From contig JBMFXC010000009.1 in assembly GCA_049964655.1 (NCBI GenBank), positions 1 to 49,937 on the forward strand: 49,937 nt of DNA. Reading direction: 5' to 3'. The notes beneath the pieces were generated by a model. It saw nothing but the letters and a program-made list of their open reading frames with translations, did no database searches and had not been told where the DNA came from. Each line of letters opens with the position of its first letter. Position 1 is the first letter of the stretch. The translations under genes and the position numbers were made by a program. Below are positions 6,891 to 14,798 of this stretch, in pieces. The DNA comes from JAJZJT01 sp049964655 (lineage in GTDB: Bacteria; Actinomycetota; Acidimicrobiia; Acidimicrobiales; RAAP-2).

Positions 6891-8669
6891 GTGCCCGATG
6901 GGGCGATGAGCGGCGGGGAGCGCCAGCGGATCTCGTTGTCGGTCGACGGGGTCGACGTCGAGGCGGCCGACCCCGACCAGACGTTGCTTTCGTTGCTGCG
7001 GGAGCAGTTGGGCAAGACGTCGGTGAAGGACGGGTGCAGCCCCCAGGGCCAGTGCGGCTGCTGCACCGTCTGGGTGGACGGTTCCCCCCGTGTCTCGTGC
7101 GTCACACCGGTCCGGCGGGTCGCCGGGCGGGCGGTCACCACGCTTGATGGTCTCGACCCGGAGCTCCTCGACCGGTGGACCCGGGCGCTTGTGGCCACGG
7201 GTGGGAGCCAGTGCGGGTTCTGCACGCCCGGCATCGTCCTTCGGTTGGCCGCGCTGGCCTCACCTCGTGGGGACGGCATGCCGGCGGAAGCGGGATCGCC
7301 GTCGGTCGACCGAGCGCGCCTGGCCGCTCGGGTCGACCAGTCCCTCGCCGCCCACGTGTGCCGGTGCACGGGATGGCAGACGATCCGTGACGCCGCCCTG
7401 GAGGTCCTCCTCGACGAGCCGATCGCCGATGTCGGTCGCGACCCTGGCCGGATGAGCGAGCGCGCCACGCTCGAGGGACGGAGTGCGCAACGGGTCGGGC
7501 CCGAGATCGCCGCCGGCCGTGCCCCCTTCGCCGACGACACCGCGCCGACGGGTTGTCTGGTGGCGGTGCCCCTCGACCCGTCCACGGGCGATCCGAACGT
7601 TCCGACGGGGTCGCTCGAAGCGGTCGACCTGGCCGGCTCCTCGGCGGGAGCTGTCGCCTACGTGGTGGCCTCGACGCTGGCTGAGGCCCGACGTAAGGCG
7701 GGCAAGACGCAAGGCCGGAACTCGACCGCCGGGCTCCGGTTCCCGGTGCCGTTGCCCGACCCGCACCCCGGGGACGGCTGGGCGGTGACCCTGGCGACGA
7801 CCTGGGTCGAGCCCGCCTACGTGGAGCCCGATGCCTCGTGGTGCGTGCCGGGTGGCGAGCCCTGTTCGTCGCGGGCCAACGGCGGGGCGTTCGGTGGCAA
7901 GACGGCCGGGGCCGCCGAGGCGGCCGCCCGCGAGCTGTGCGCCCGGGCTGGCTCGGCGGTCCGGGTCGTGTGGTCGCGCGAGGACGTGGTGCGGCTCGGG
8001 CCCAAGCGGCCGCCCGTCGCCGGAGCGGCACGTGCCGATGGCACCGGCGTCTTGCGGGTGGCCGCACCGGCAGCGGGCGGGTGGTCCGAGGAGGCGTGGG
8101 CCGACCTGGTTGCTGCCGTGGCGGTGGTCGCCCCCGGTCTGGCGCTGGAAGCGGTGCCGGTCAGCGGGCCCCCGCTAGCCCTGTCGCTGCGTGCTGCCGT
8201 GTGGGCCGAGGCGGCCGTGCTGGACCGATGCGCCCGAGCCGGTCGACCGACCGGTGCACCGGTGACCGATCTCCCAGTGGCCGTGGAGGCGCCCGAGGGA
8301 GGTCGGGCCGTCGTGACGGCCAGGGCCGACGGATCGTTCGACGTCGAGGTCGACGCCGGCCCGGCCCTCGACGAGGTGGTCCTTCGGTCCTACGCCATCG
8401 GGGCGGTCCACCAGGCCCTCGGCTGGGTCCGGTCGGAGGGCGTGGCCGTCGACGAGGCTGGCGTCGTGCGCGACCTCACGGTGCGCTCGTTCGGCATCGT
8501 GCCGGCCCGGGCCATGCCCGAGGTGACGGTGGTGGTGTCCGACCGAGGCATCGGGGAACCGGTGAACGCCTCGGACGCGGTCTTCGCCGCCGCCGCCGCC
8601 TGCTGCTGGTTGGCCGACGGCCTACCGCCGGCCTGGCCCACCCGGTCGGTGCGGCTCGGGGGAACGTAA
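6891..8669 (+). CDS. [2Fe-2S] protein fused to a shortened molybdenum hydroxylase large-subunit-like domain
   Basis: A 592-residue protein. Residues 1-175 match the small subunit of CO dehydrogenase/xanthine dehydrogenase enzymes: plant-type [2Fe-2S] cysteines C49, C55, C58 and C70, then the second cluster with QCGFC (107-111) and CRC (157-159). The remaining roughly 415 residues resemble scattered pieces of the molybdopterin-binding large subunit, such as NGGAFGGK (near 331) and GEPVNASDA (near 555), but the normal subunit is about 750 residues or more and many core motifs are not seen. There is no FAD-binding medium subunit nearby. The start may be the GTG at 6891 or the ATG at 6906. It could be a real compact electron-transfer or oxidoreductase protein, or one that has lost the cofactor. 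Function is not known. Confidence 0.7.
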   Translation: MPDGAMSGGERQRISLSVDGVDVEAADPDQTLLSLLREQLGKTSVKDGCSPQGQCGCCTVWVDGSPRVSCVTPVRRVAGRAVTTLDGLDPELLDRWTRALVATGGSQCGFCTPGIVLRLAALASPRGDGMPAEAGSPSVDRARLAARVDQSLAAHVCRCTGWQTIRDAALEVLLDEPIADVGRDPGRMSERATLEGRSAQRVGPEIAAGRAPFADDTAPTGCLVAVPLDPSTGDPNVPTGSLEAVDLAGSSAGAVAYVVASTLAEARRKAGKTQGRNSTAGLRFPVPLPDPHPGDGWAVTLATTWVEPAYVEPDASWCVPGGEPCSSRANGGAFGGKTAGAAEAAARELCARAGSAVRVVWSREDVVRLGPKRPPVAGAARADGTGVLRVAAPAAGGWSEEAWADLVAAVAVVAPGLALEAVPVSGPPLALSLRAAVWAEAAVLDRCARAGRPTGAPVTDLPVAVEAPEGGRAVVTARADGSFDVEVDAGPALDEVVLRSYAIGAVHQALGWVRSEGVAVDEAGVVRDLTVRSFGIVPARAMPEVTVVVSDRGIGEPVNASDAVFAAAAACCWLADGLPPAWPTRSVRLGGT

Positions 8670-8681
8670 GCTCCCCGGACC

Positions 8682-9128
8682 ATGGACAGCTCCCTGGACC
8701 GTGGACCGAGCCACATGCCCACGCCACCGGCAGGTCCCCAACCGGCGAGCGCACCGATCGGCGCCTACCGTCCTGTGGTGGAAGCGGGCCCGTGGCTCAT
8801 CTGCTCGGGTCAGCTGGGCATTGCCCCCCACGCGGTCGGCGACGACGCGGGCCCCCAGTTGGTCGAGGGTGCCGCGGCGCAGGCCACCCAGGCCCTCGAG
8901 GGTGCCCGCCGACTGCTCGCCGAGCACGGGGCGGGGCTCGGGGACGTGGTCAAGACCACGGTCTTCCTGGTCGACATGGACGACTTCACGGCCGTCGACC
9001 GGGCCTACGCCGCCTTCTTCGGTGAGCACCGACCGGCTCGCTCGATGGTGGGGGTGGCCGCTCTTCCCCTCGGCGCCCGTGTCGAGGTCGAGGTGTGGGC
9101 GTACCGGACGGGCCAGCAAGGAGCGTGA
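8682..9128 (+). CDS. RidA/YjgF-family protein
   Basis: A 148-residue member of the RidA/YER057c/UK114 family, small trimeric proteins that often hydrolyse reactive enamine/imine intermediates. Seen: SGQLGIAP, LEGARRLLAEHGAGLGDVVKTTVFLVDM, and the C-terminal RSMVGVAALPLGARVEVEVWAY, the standard family spine. The Arg of RSMV corresponds to the substrate-carboxylate-binding Arg of active RidA proteins; the typical following E is also present (VEVEVWA). Start at the ATG 8682, with TAAGCT at 8667-8672, part of which is the stop codon of the upstream gene; an ATG at residue 12 is possible. It converges on the GlnR-like gene. Confidence 0.88.
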   Translation: MDSSLDRGPSHMPTPPAGPQPASAPIGAYRPVVEAGPWLICSGQLGIAPHAVGDDAGPQLVEGAAAQATQALEGARRLLAEHGAGLGDVVKTTVFLVDMDDFTAVDRAYAAFFGEHRPARSMVGVAALPLGARVEVEVWAYRTGQQGA

Positions 9129-9130
9129 CC

Positions 9131-9145
9131 GGGGGAGCGTCCCCG
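9131..9145. terminator. Weak bidirectional hairpin between convergent genes
   Basis: Cgggg...ccccg pairing (5-bp stem, 6-nt loop) lies in the 31-nt gap between the RidA gene and the GlnR-like gene. There is no U tract, so this is only a possible terminator. Confidence 0.3.
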
Positions 9146-9159
9146 CGCCCCGATGTCGC

Positions 9160-9831
9160 TCAGGGCGACCAGGGGGTCTGGCCGAAGCGGTAGCCGACGG
9201 ACCGGACGGTCTGGATGAGGTGGGCGTGCTCCTCACCGAGCTTCGCCCGGAGCCGACGAACGTGGACGTCGACGGTGCGGGCCCCGCCGTAGTACTCGTA
9301 CCCCCAGACCCGGCTGAGGAGGGTCTCGCGGGTGAAGACCTTGCCGGGGCGAGAGGCCAGGAACCGCAGGAGCTCGTACTCCATGTAGGTGAGGTCGAGG
9401 GTCCTCCCGTCGACGGCCGCCTGGTAGGTCTCGAGATCGAGGACCAGCGGACCGTGGGTCACCAGGTCGCGGTGGACCTCTGTTCCGTGGCGGTGCAGGA
9501 GGAGGACGATGCGGAGCGCCAGCTCCTCCGTGCGGACCGGCTCGACACAGAGGTCGTCGAAGAGCTCGGCGCGCGCTTCGAGCTCGCCGAGGTGGGCAGC
9601 CGGCACGACGAGGAGGAGCGGGGCACGGCGGACGTCGCGGGAGCGGAGGTGCTGGCAGAACGCGAAGGCAGCGTCAGGGTCCCGTCCGATGGCCACCACT
9701 GCTCCGGTCCACCCACCCGCTGGCCCGGCGGCCTCGATGCCCGGCACGCTCCGCCACGCCAGGCCGGCGCGCTCGAGCGCCTCGGTCAGCCCCGTCGGAG
9801 GCGGATCGGGATAGCACAGGATCGGCTCCAT
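9160..9831 (-). CDS. GlnR-like orphan response regulator
   Basis: A 223-residue OmpR-type winged-helix regulator. Residues 128-215 are a clear Trans_reg_C domain (MEYELLRFLASRPGKVFTRE, VDVHVRRLRAKLG, TVRSVGYRFG). The N-terminal receiver-like half (1-115) lacks the phospho-acceptor Asp: the position after the third strand reads GAVVAIGRDPD, and the acidic pocket is missing. Such atypical receivers are the mark of actinobacterial GlnR, the global nitrogen regulator. It lies immediately downstream of glnA with 40 nt between, and a candidate GlnR operator precedes glnII. No sensor kinase is nearby. I infer GlnR function from architecture and neighbours; orthology should be confirmed by phylogeny. 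Confidence 0.75.
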   Translation of the reverse strand: MEPILCYPDPPPTGLTEALERAGLAWRSVPGIEAAGPAGGWTGAVVAIGRDPDAAFAFCQHLRSRDVRRAPLLLVVPAAHLGELEARAELFDDLCVEPVRTEELALRIVLLLHRHGTEVHRDLVTHGPLVLDLETYQAAVDGRTLDLTYMEYELLRFLASRPGKVFTRETLLSRVWGYEYYGGARTVDVHVRRLRAKLGEEHAHLIQTVRSVGYRFGQTPWSP

Positions 9832-9871
9832 GGCGGTGCGTGTCCCTACTTCCTCGGGTGGGACGGCGGTC

Positions 9872-11233
9872 CTAGAGGGACGGGAGGTAGCGGGTGAGCT
9901 CGAAGTGGCTCACGTGGGCCTTGTACGCGCTCCACTCCTCGCGTTTGTTGCGCAGGAACCACTCGAAGACGTGCTCGCCGAGCGCCTCGGCGACGAGCGG
10001 AGACGACTCCATCTCCGCCAGGGCCTCGTGGAGGCTGCTGGGGAGGGGCCGGATGCCGGTGGCGGCCAGCTCGGACGGGCTGGCGTCGAAAAGGTTCCAC
10101 TCGGCCTCGGGCGGGAGCTCGTAGCCTCCGGTGATGCCGGCGAGACCGGCCGCCAGCACGACGGCGAACGCCAGGTAGGGGTTACAGGCGCTGTCGGGAG
10201 CTCGGTACTCGACCCGAGCCGACTCGCCCCGGTGGGGCTTGATGACCGGGACGCGCACCAGCGCCGACCGGTTGTTGCGGGCCCACGAGACGTGCACCGG
10301 CGCCTCGTACCCGGCGACCAAGCGCTTGTAGGAGTTGACCCACTGGTTGGTCACGGCGGTGAGCTCGGCGGCATGGCGGAGGAGCCCGGCCACGAACCGC
10401 TCCCCCGTCTCGGAGAGCCCGGAGGGGCGCTCGGGACCGGCGAAGGCATTGGCACCCTCGCGGAACAGCGAGAGGTGGGTGTGCATGCCCGATCCCTGCA
10501 CCCCCTCGAGCGGCTTGGGCATGAAGCTGGCATGGACCCCGACCTGACGGGCGAGCTCCTTGACGACCTGGCGGACGGTCATGACGGTGTCGGCCATCGT
10601 GAGCGCGTCGGTGTAGCGCAGGTCGATCTCGTGTTGGCTCGGCGCGTCTTCGTGCTGAGCGTGCTCGACGGGGATGCCCATCTCCTCGAGCGTCAACACC
10701 GTGCGCTGGCGCAGCTCGCTGGCCGGGTCGGCGGCCGTGAGCTCGAAGTAGGAGCCCGTGTCGAGGGCTCGTGGTACCTGGTCACCCCCCGTGCTCGTCC
10801 CGTCGAAGTAGAAGTACTCGATCTCAGGGGCGGCGTAGAAGGAGAAGCCGGCTGTTCTCGCCCGGTCGAGGGCTCGCCGGAGCACGTGACGCGGACATCC
10901 CTCGAACGGCGTGCCGTCGAGGTTCACGATGTCGCAGACCACCCGGGCGACCGGAGCCCGGTCGTCGGAGCTGGTCCCGCTGTGCCCGTGCCAGGGCAGG
11001 ATGTGGAACGTCGTGGGATCCGGGCGGGCCAGCACGTCGGACTCCTGTACCCGACTGAAGCCGTCGATGGCCGAGCCGTCGAAGGTCATCCCCTCGCTCA
11101 AGGCGTTCTCGAGCTCGGCCGGGGTGATGCTGAAGGCTTTGGGTGTGCCCAGCACGTCGGTGAACCACAGCTGCACGAAGCGGATCCCACGCTCCTCGAC
11201 GGTGCGGAGGACGTACTCCTGCTGGTTCTGCAT
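9872..11233 (-). CDS. glnA: Glutamine synthetase type I (GSI-alpha, GlnA2/GlnA-like)
   Basis: A 453-residue glutamine synthetase that forms glutamine from glutamate, ammonia and ATP. Seen: FTDVLGTPK near the N-terminus, the DGSAIDGF motif, the metal ligands in APEIEYFYF, HEIDLRY and SGMHTHLSL, and NQWVNSYKRL with RSALVRVP. Its overall sequence closely resembles what I recall of M. tuberculosis GlnA2, a GSI-alpha enzyme. The segment that carries the adenylylation Tyr in GSI-beta reads NLFDASPSEL here, with Phe, so regulation by adenylylation is unlikely. Start at the ATG 11233 with GGAG about 10 nt upstream. It forms a likely unit with the GlnR-like gene. Confidence 0.92.
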   Translation of the reverse strand: MQNQQEYVLRTVEERGIRFVQLWFTDVLGTPKAFSITPAELENALSEGMTFDGSAIDGFSRVQESDVLARPDPTTFHILPWHGHSGTSSDDRAPVARVVCDIVNLDGTPFEGCPRHVLRRALDRARTAGFSFYAAPEIEYFYFDGTSTGGDQVPRALDTGSYFELTAADPASELRQRTVLTLEEMGIPVEHAQHEDAPSQHEIDLRYTDALTMADTVMTVRQVVKELARQVGVHASFMPKPLEGVQGSGMHTHLSLFREGANAFAGPERPSGLSETGERFVAGLLRHAAELTAVTNQWVNSYKRLVAGYEAPVHVSWARNNRSALVRVPVIKPHRGESARVEYRAPDSACNPYLAFAVVLAAGLAGITGGYELPPEAEWNLFDASPSELAATGIRPLPSSLHEALAEMESSPLVAEALGEHVFEWFLRNKREEWSAYKAHVSHFELTRYLPSL

Positions 11234-11342
11234 GGCGGTCGCTCCGGTCTAGTTGGGAGGAGACGTCGGCCCGTCCGAGCGGTTGGACGGCGACCGGCCT
11301 TCGAATCGCACGGGGCCGAGGGCTCCACGCGTACCGCATCGA

Positions 11343-11376
11343 CCACGAGCCGGGTCCGAGGGGACCCGGCTCGTGG
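11343..11376 (-). terminator. Strong hairpin downstream of glnII
   Basis: A perfect 15-bp inverted repeat (CCACGAGCCGGGTCC at 11343-11357 with its complement at 11362-11376) closes a 4-nt GAGG loop. It lies about 130 nt past the glnII stop and about 110 nt before the glnA start, so it should separate the two transcripts. There is no U tract, as is common in GC-rich actinobacteria. Confidence 0.6.
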
Positions 11377-11507
11377 CCGGCAACGGCTGGGACTCGCGCC
11401 GCTCCACGCCGTGGGGTAGCTCGGCCACGGGGTAGCTCGCGCACAGCCCCGACGCCGCGCGGTGCGTCACGTCGCGCACGGCCCACCGGGCCGGTGCGCG
11501 CTCCGGT

Positions 11508-12584
11508 TCAGCGGGACGCGGCGTCGCCGCACACCGTCTCGACGAGGAGGCGGCTGACCACGTAGGGGTCCATGTTGGCGTTGGGACGTCGGTCCTCGAT
11601 CCAGCCCTTCTTCTCCTTGGCCACGCCCCACGGGATGCGGATCGACGCGCCCCGGTCGGACGTCCCGTAGCTGAACTGCGAGTAGTGGGCGGTCTCGTGG
11701 GCGCCGGTCAGTCGGCTCTCGATCCCCACGCCGTAGTTCGAGACGTGCTCTTCGACCCGCTTGCCCAGCGCCTCGCAGCCGGCGATGATGGCGTCCCAGC
11801 CACCCTCCTCGCGCATGGCCTTGGTGGAGAAGTTGGTGTGGGNNNNNNNNNNTACCTGATCAACGAAGGACTCGACCTTGGCGACAGTCTCAACTTCCGT
11901 CGTGTGGGCACCGGCGCCGTTCCAGTCACCGAGGATCGGCTTGGGCTCGAGCGTGGCGTAGACCCCGAAGTCCTCGGCGATCCGGAAGAGGAGCCAGCGG
12001 GCCACCCACAGCTGGTCGCCGATGAGCGGTGGCGGCAGGACGCCGATCTGGAACTCCCACTGGCCCATCATGACCTCGGCGTTGGTGCCTTCGATGGCCA
12101 GACCGGCCCGGATGCACGCAGCAGTGTGCCGCTCGACGATCTCCCGGCCGGGCATCTTGTCGCCGCCGACACCGCAGTAGTAGGGGCCCTGGGGAGCCGG
12201 GAACCCCATCTCGGGCCAGCCGAGGGGGCGTCCGTCCTTGAAGAACGTGTACTCCTGCTCGATGCCGAACCACGGCTCGTCGGCGGCGTAGCGCTCGGCC
12301 ATCTCCACGCAGGCCGCCCGGGTGTTGGTCGGGTGCGGGGTGAAGTCCGTGAGGAGCACCTCGCACATCACCAACTTGTCGTCGGGACCGCGTAGCGGGT
12401 CCGGGCAGGTGAACACCGGACGCAGCACGCAGTCCGAGTCGTTGCCGGTGGCCTGGTTGGTGCTCGAGCCGTCGAACCCCCAGATGCCCGGTTCCTTGCC
12501 GTCGGCGATGACCTTCGTCTTGCTCCGGAGGAGCGGGGAAGGCTCCGTCCCGTCGATCCAGATGTATTCCGCTTGGTACGGCAC
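11508..12584 (-). CDS. glnII: Glutamine synthetase type II (GlnII), interrupted by an assembly gap
   Basis: Eukaryote-like GSII, about 336 residues once the gap is resolved. Seen: YIWIDG, KTKVIADGKEP, WGFDGSSTNQA, the metal-site segments EQEYTFF and GQWEFQIG, GDWNGAGAHT and HTNFSTKAMREEGGW, then RIPWGV. The start is the GTG at 12584 because AAGGAG lies 5 nt upstream; the GTG at 12590 overlaps that box. A 10-N gap at 11843-11852 plus about 56 nt of foreign sequence splits GAHTNFST. Both sides share the 7-mer gtgtggg, and joining them there (removing 11843-11908, 66 nt) restores the frame and the conserved motif exactly. So the gene is intact in the organism and the break is an assembly error. 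Confidence 0.9.
   Translation of the reverse strand: MPYQAEYIWIDGTEPSPLLRSKTKVIADGKEPGIWGFDGSSTNQATGNDSDCVLRPVFTCPDPLRGPDDKLVMCEVLLTDFTPHPTNTRAACVEMAERYAADEPWFGIEQEYTFFKDGRPLGWPEMGFPAPQGPYYCGVGGDKMPGREIVERHTAACIRAGLAIEGTNAEVMMGQWEFQIGVLPPPLIGDQLWVARWLLFRIAEDFGVYATLEPKPILGDWNGAGAHTTEVETVAKVESFVDQVXXXXHTNFSTKAMREEGGWDAIIAGCEALGKRVEEHVSNYGVGIESRLTGAHETAHYSQFSYGTSDRGASIRIPWGVAKEKKGWIEDRRPNANMDPYVVSRLLVETVCGDAASR
11843..11908. other. Assembly gap (10 N) plus probable spurious contig tip
   Basis: N run 11843-11852 followed by about 49 nt of sequence with lower GC than its surroundings (11853-11901) and a repeat of gtgtggg (11902-11908, first copy 11836-11842). The intervening bases interrupt a universally conserved GSII segment, so they are likely an unresolved contig end. 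Confidence 0.8.
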
Positions 12585-12738
12585 TCGCACTCCTTGTCGC
12601 TGCGGGGCTTGGCCTGCCGGGTCTTCGGTGGTGCCGTCCGCGCCCGGCGAGCCGTTCCGGTTGGCGGTTCCGTGCCCTTCGGCACGCCGCTCCGGCCGTC
12701 CAGGCCAAGACGTCCGACGACCACCCTGCCAGGAGGCC

Positions 12739-12765
12739 GTTTCGCCGCCGTTTCGCCCGTGTGAA
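12739..12765 (-). promoter_or_regulatory. Candidate GlnR operator upstream of glnII
   Basis: On the minus strand the region reads TTCAC, 6 nt, GAAAC, 6 nt, GAAAC. The Streptomyces GlnR box is gTnAC-n6-GaAAC repeated, so the first two elements fit and the third is a GAAAC in the right phase. It sits 155-181 nt before the glnII start. Confidence 0.5.
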
Positions 12766-12941
12766 CGCACGATGAACGGTAGGTCCGACGCCTTCTGGCA
12801 CCGGTCACGGTACCCCTCCCGGGGACCCGATGCCCACCGGAGGGCTGGCCTGGTCCCCGGCCCGCTGCGGTGACGGCCGACCGACGGGTCGGCCCAGGCG
12901 GGTGGGGACCCCCGGAGCCGAGGAGGGCTCGACGAGCCCAC

Positions 12942-12947
12942 TACGCT
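12942..12947 (+). promoter_or_regulatory. -10 hexamer TACGCT for nadE
   Basis: TACGCT ends 6 nt before the ATG at 12954 and supports this start against the longer open frame. Confidence 0.55.
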
Positions 12948-12953
12948 GTGCCG

Positions 12954-14798
12954 ATGGCCCGACTGCGGCTGGCCATCTGCCAGATCGACACCGTGGTCGG
13001 GGACCTCTGGGGCAACGTCGCCCGGGTGCTCGACGCCCTGTCGTCCGCCGAGACGGCCGGGGCCGTGGTGGCGGTCTTCCCCGAACTGGCCGTCACCGGC
13101 TACCCCCCCGAGGACCTGCTCGAACGGCCCGCCTTCGTGGCGGACAACCTGGCCGCGCTCGAGCACGTCGCTGCTCGGACCGGGTCGTGCGCCGCCGTTG
13201 TGGGCCACGTCGCCCGGCGCCCCGACGGCCGACTTGTCAACGCTGCGACCCTCTGTCGCGACGGTTCGGTGGTGGCCACCTACGCCAAGCGCCTCCTCCC
13301 CAACTACGGCGTCTTCGACGAGCAACGGTGGTTCGTGCCGGGCGAGGGCCCGCCTGAGCTCGTCGAGGTCGCCGGGGTCCCTACCGCATTGAGCGTCTGC
13401 GAGGACATCTGGCTGGACGGGGGCCCGGTCCACACCCAGGCGGAGGCAGGAGCGCGGCTCGTCCTCAGCCTCAACGCCTCTCCGTACTCGATCGGTCGCC
13501 AGGGCGAGCGGCTCGAGGTGGTGCGCCGACGGGCGGTGGCGACCGGGTGCGTCGTCGCCTACGCCAACCAGGTCGGTGGCCAAGACGAGCTGGTCTTCGA
13601 CGGGGGATCGCTCGTCGTCGACCCGACGGGGTCGCTCGTGGCCTCGGCACCGTTGTTCGAGGAGGCCGTCCTCGTCGCAGACGTCGAGCTCCCAGACGTC
13701 GAGCTCCCCGAGTGGCCACCCCGGCCCCCGGTCCGGTCCGGCCCCCGGCCCCCGGCCCCCGGCCCGGTTCGCTCGGAGCACAGCCGGGTCGTTGCCGCCG
13801 TTGGGGACGGCCTTGCTCGGGCCCTGCCGCCGTCGCTCCCGCCCGTGGTCACCGGCGTCGCGGCCTCCCTCGACGCCGACGCCGAGGTCTACCGTGCGCT
13901 CGTGGTCGGGACAGCCGACTACCTGGGCAAGAACGGCTTCCGTGACGCCGTCGTCGGGTTGTCGGGGGGCATCGACTCGTCCCTGGTGGCCACCGTCGCC
14001 GTCGACGCCCTCGGGGCAGACCACGTCCACGGGGTCACGATGCCGTCGCGCTACTCGTCGGCCGGGTCGGTGGCCGACGCCCGGGCTCTGGCGGAGAACC
14101 TCGGTATCGCGTGTGCCACCGTGCCCATCGAGGCCGTGCACGTCGCGCTGGCCGACACCCTGGCGCCGGTCCTCGACGGGGCCCCGACGGGGCTGACCGA
14201 CGAGAACCTGCAATCGCGCATCCGGGGCGTCCTGCTCATGGCCATGTCGAACGCGAACGGGTGGATCGTGCTCACCACCGGCAACAAGAGCGAGATGGCC
14301 ACGGGCTACTCGACGCTGTATGGGGACTCCGCAGGCGGCTTCGCCGTCATCAAGGACGTGCCGAAGACGCTCGTCTACCGGTTGTGCCGCTACCGCAACC
14401 GGGTGGCCGGGCGCTCGCTCGTACCCGAGACGGTCCTCGACAAGGCGCCCTCCGCCGAGCTCCGCCCCGACCAGCGCGACGCCGACTCGCTCCCGCCCTA
14501 CGACGTGCTCGACCCGGTGCTGGCCGGCTACGTCGAGCGCGACCGATCGGCCGAGGAGCTGGTTGCCGCCGGGTTCGACCGCGACGTCGTCGAGCAGGTC
14601 GTCCGCCTGGTCGACCGGGCCGAGTACAAGCGCCGGCAGACGCCGCCCGGCGTGCGCATCACCACGAAGGCCTTCGGCAAGGACCGCCGGATGCCGATCA
14701 CCAACCGGTACGGCGCCGCTTCTCGGGGGCAGACGGGAGGCGGCGCCGACGTGGGCGCCAGGTCTAACGAGCCAGAGGCGGGGGCCCCGGGTGCCTGA
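12954..14798 (+). CDS. nadE: NAD+ synthase, glutamine-hydrolysing
   Basis: A 614-residue two-domain enzyme that makes NAD from deamido-NAD, ATP and glutamine-derived ammonia. The N-terminal nitrilase-like glutaminase domain shows its triad: Glu in FPELAVTGYPPED, Lys in YAKRLLPNYGVFDE and Cys in ALSVCEDIW. The C-terminal synthetase has the PP-loop GLSGGIDSSL (about 340) and the family segments TGNKSEMATGYSTLYGDSAGGF and KAPSAELRPDQRDADSLPPY. A Pro-rich linker joins the domains. It sits head-to-head with glnII, fitting its use of glutamine. The C-terminal 25 residues after TNRYG are a Gly/Ala-rich tail. The next gene begins within its last codons. Confidence 0.95.
   Translation: MARLRLAICQIDTVVGDLWGNVARVLDALSSAETAGAVVAVFPELAVTGYPPEDLLERPAFVADNLAALEHVAARTGSCAAVVGHVARRPDGRLVNAATLCRDGSVVATYAKRLLPNYGVFDEQRWFVPGEGPPELVEVAGVPTALSVCEDIWLDGGPVHTQAEAGARLVLSLNASPYSIGRQGERLEVVRRRAVATGCVVAYANQVGGQDELVFDGGSLVVDPTGSLVASAPLFEEAVLVADVELPDVELPEWPPRPPVRSGPRPPAPGPVRSEHSRVVAAVGDGLARALPPSLPPVVTGVAASLDADAEVYRALVVGTADYLGKNGFRDAVVGLSGGIDSSLVATVAVDALGADHVHGVTMPSRYSSAGSVADARALAENLGIACATVPIEAVHVALADTLAPVLDGAPTGLTDENLQSRIRGVLLMAMSNANGWIVLTTGNKSEMATGYSTLYGDSAGGFAVIKDVPKTLVYRLCRYRNRVAGRSLVPETVLDKAPSAELRPDQRDADSLPPYDVLDPVLAGYVERDRSAEELVAAGFDRDVVEQVVRLVDRAEYKRRQTPPGVRITTKAFGKDRRMPITNRYGAASRGQTGGGADVGARSNEPEAGAPGA

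Larger units (their letters stand above)
12585..12953. other. Divergent intergenic region between glnII and nadE
   Basis: A 369-nt stretch without a convincing gene. It holds the glnII Shine-Dalgarno, a candidate GlnR operator (12739-12765), a minus-strand TACCGT box at 12777-12782 that could be the glnII -10, and the nadE -10 (12942-12947). Confidence 0.6.

Noticed and set aside
11853..11901. A small insertion element in glnII
   Set aside because: Only 49 bases beside an N run and flanked by the shared 7-mer; a contig tip explains it better.
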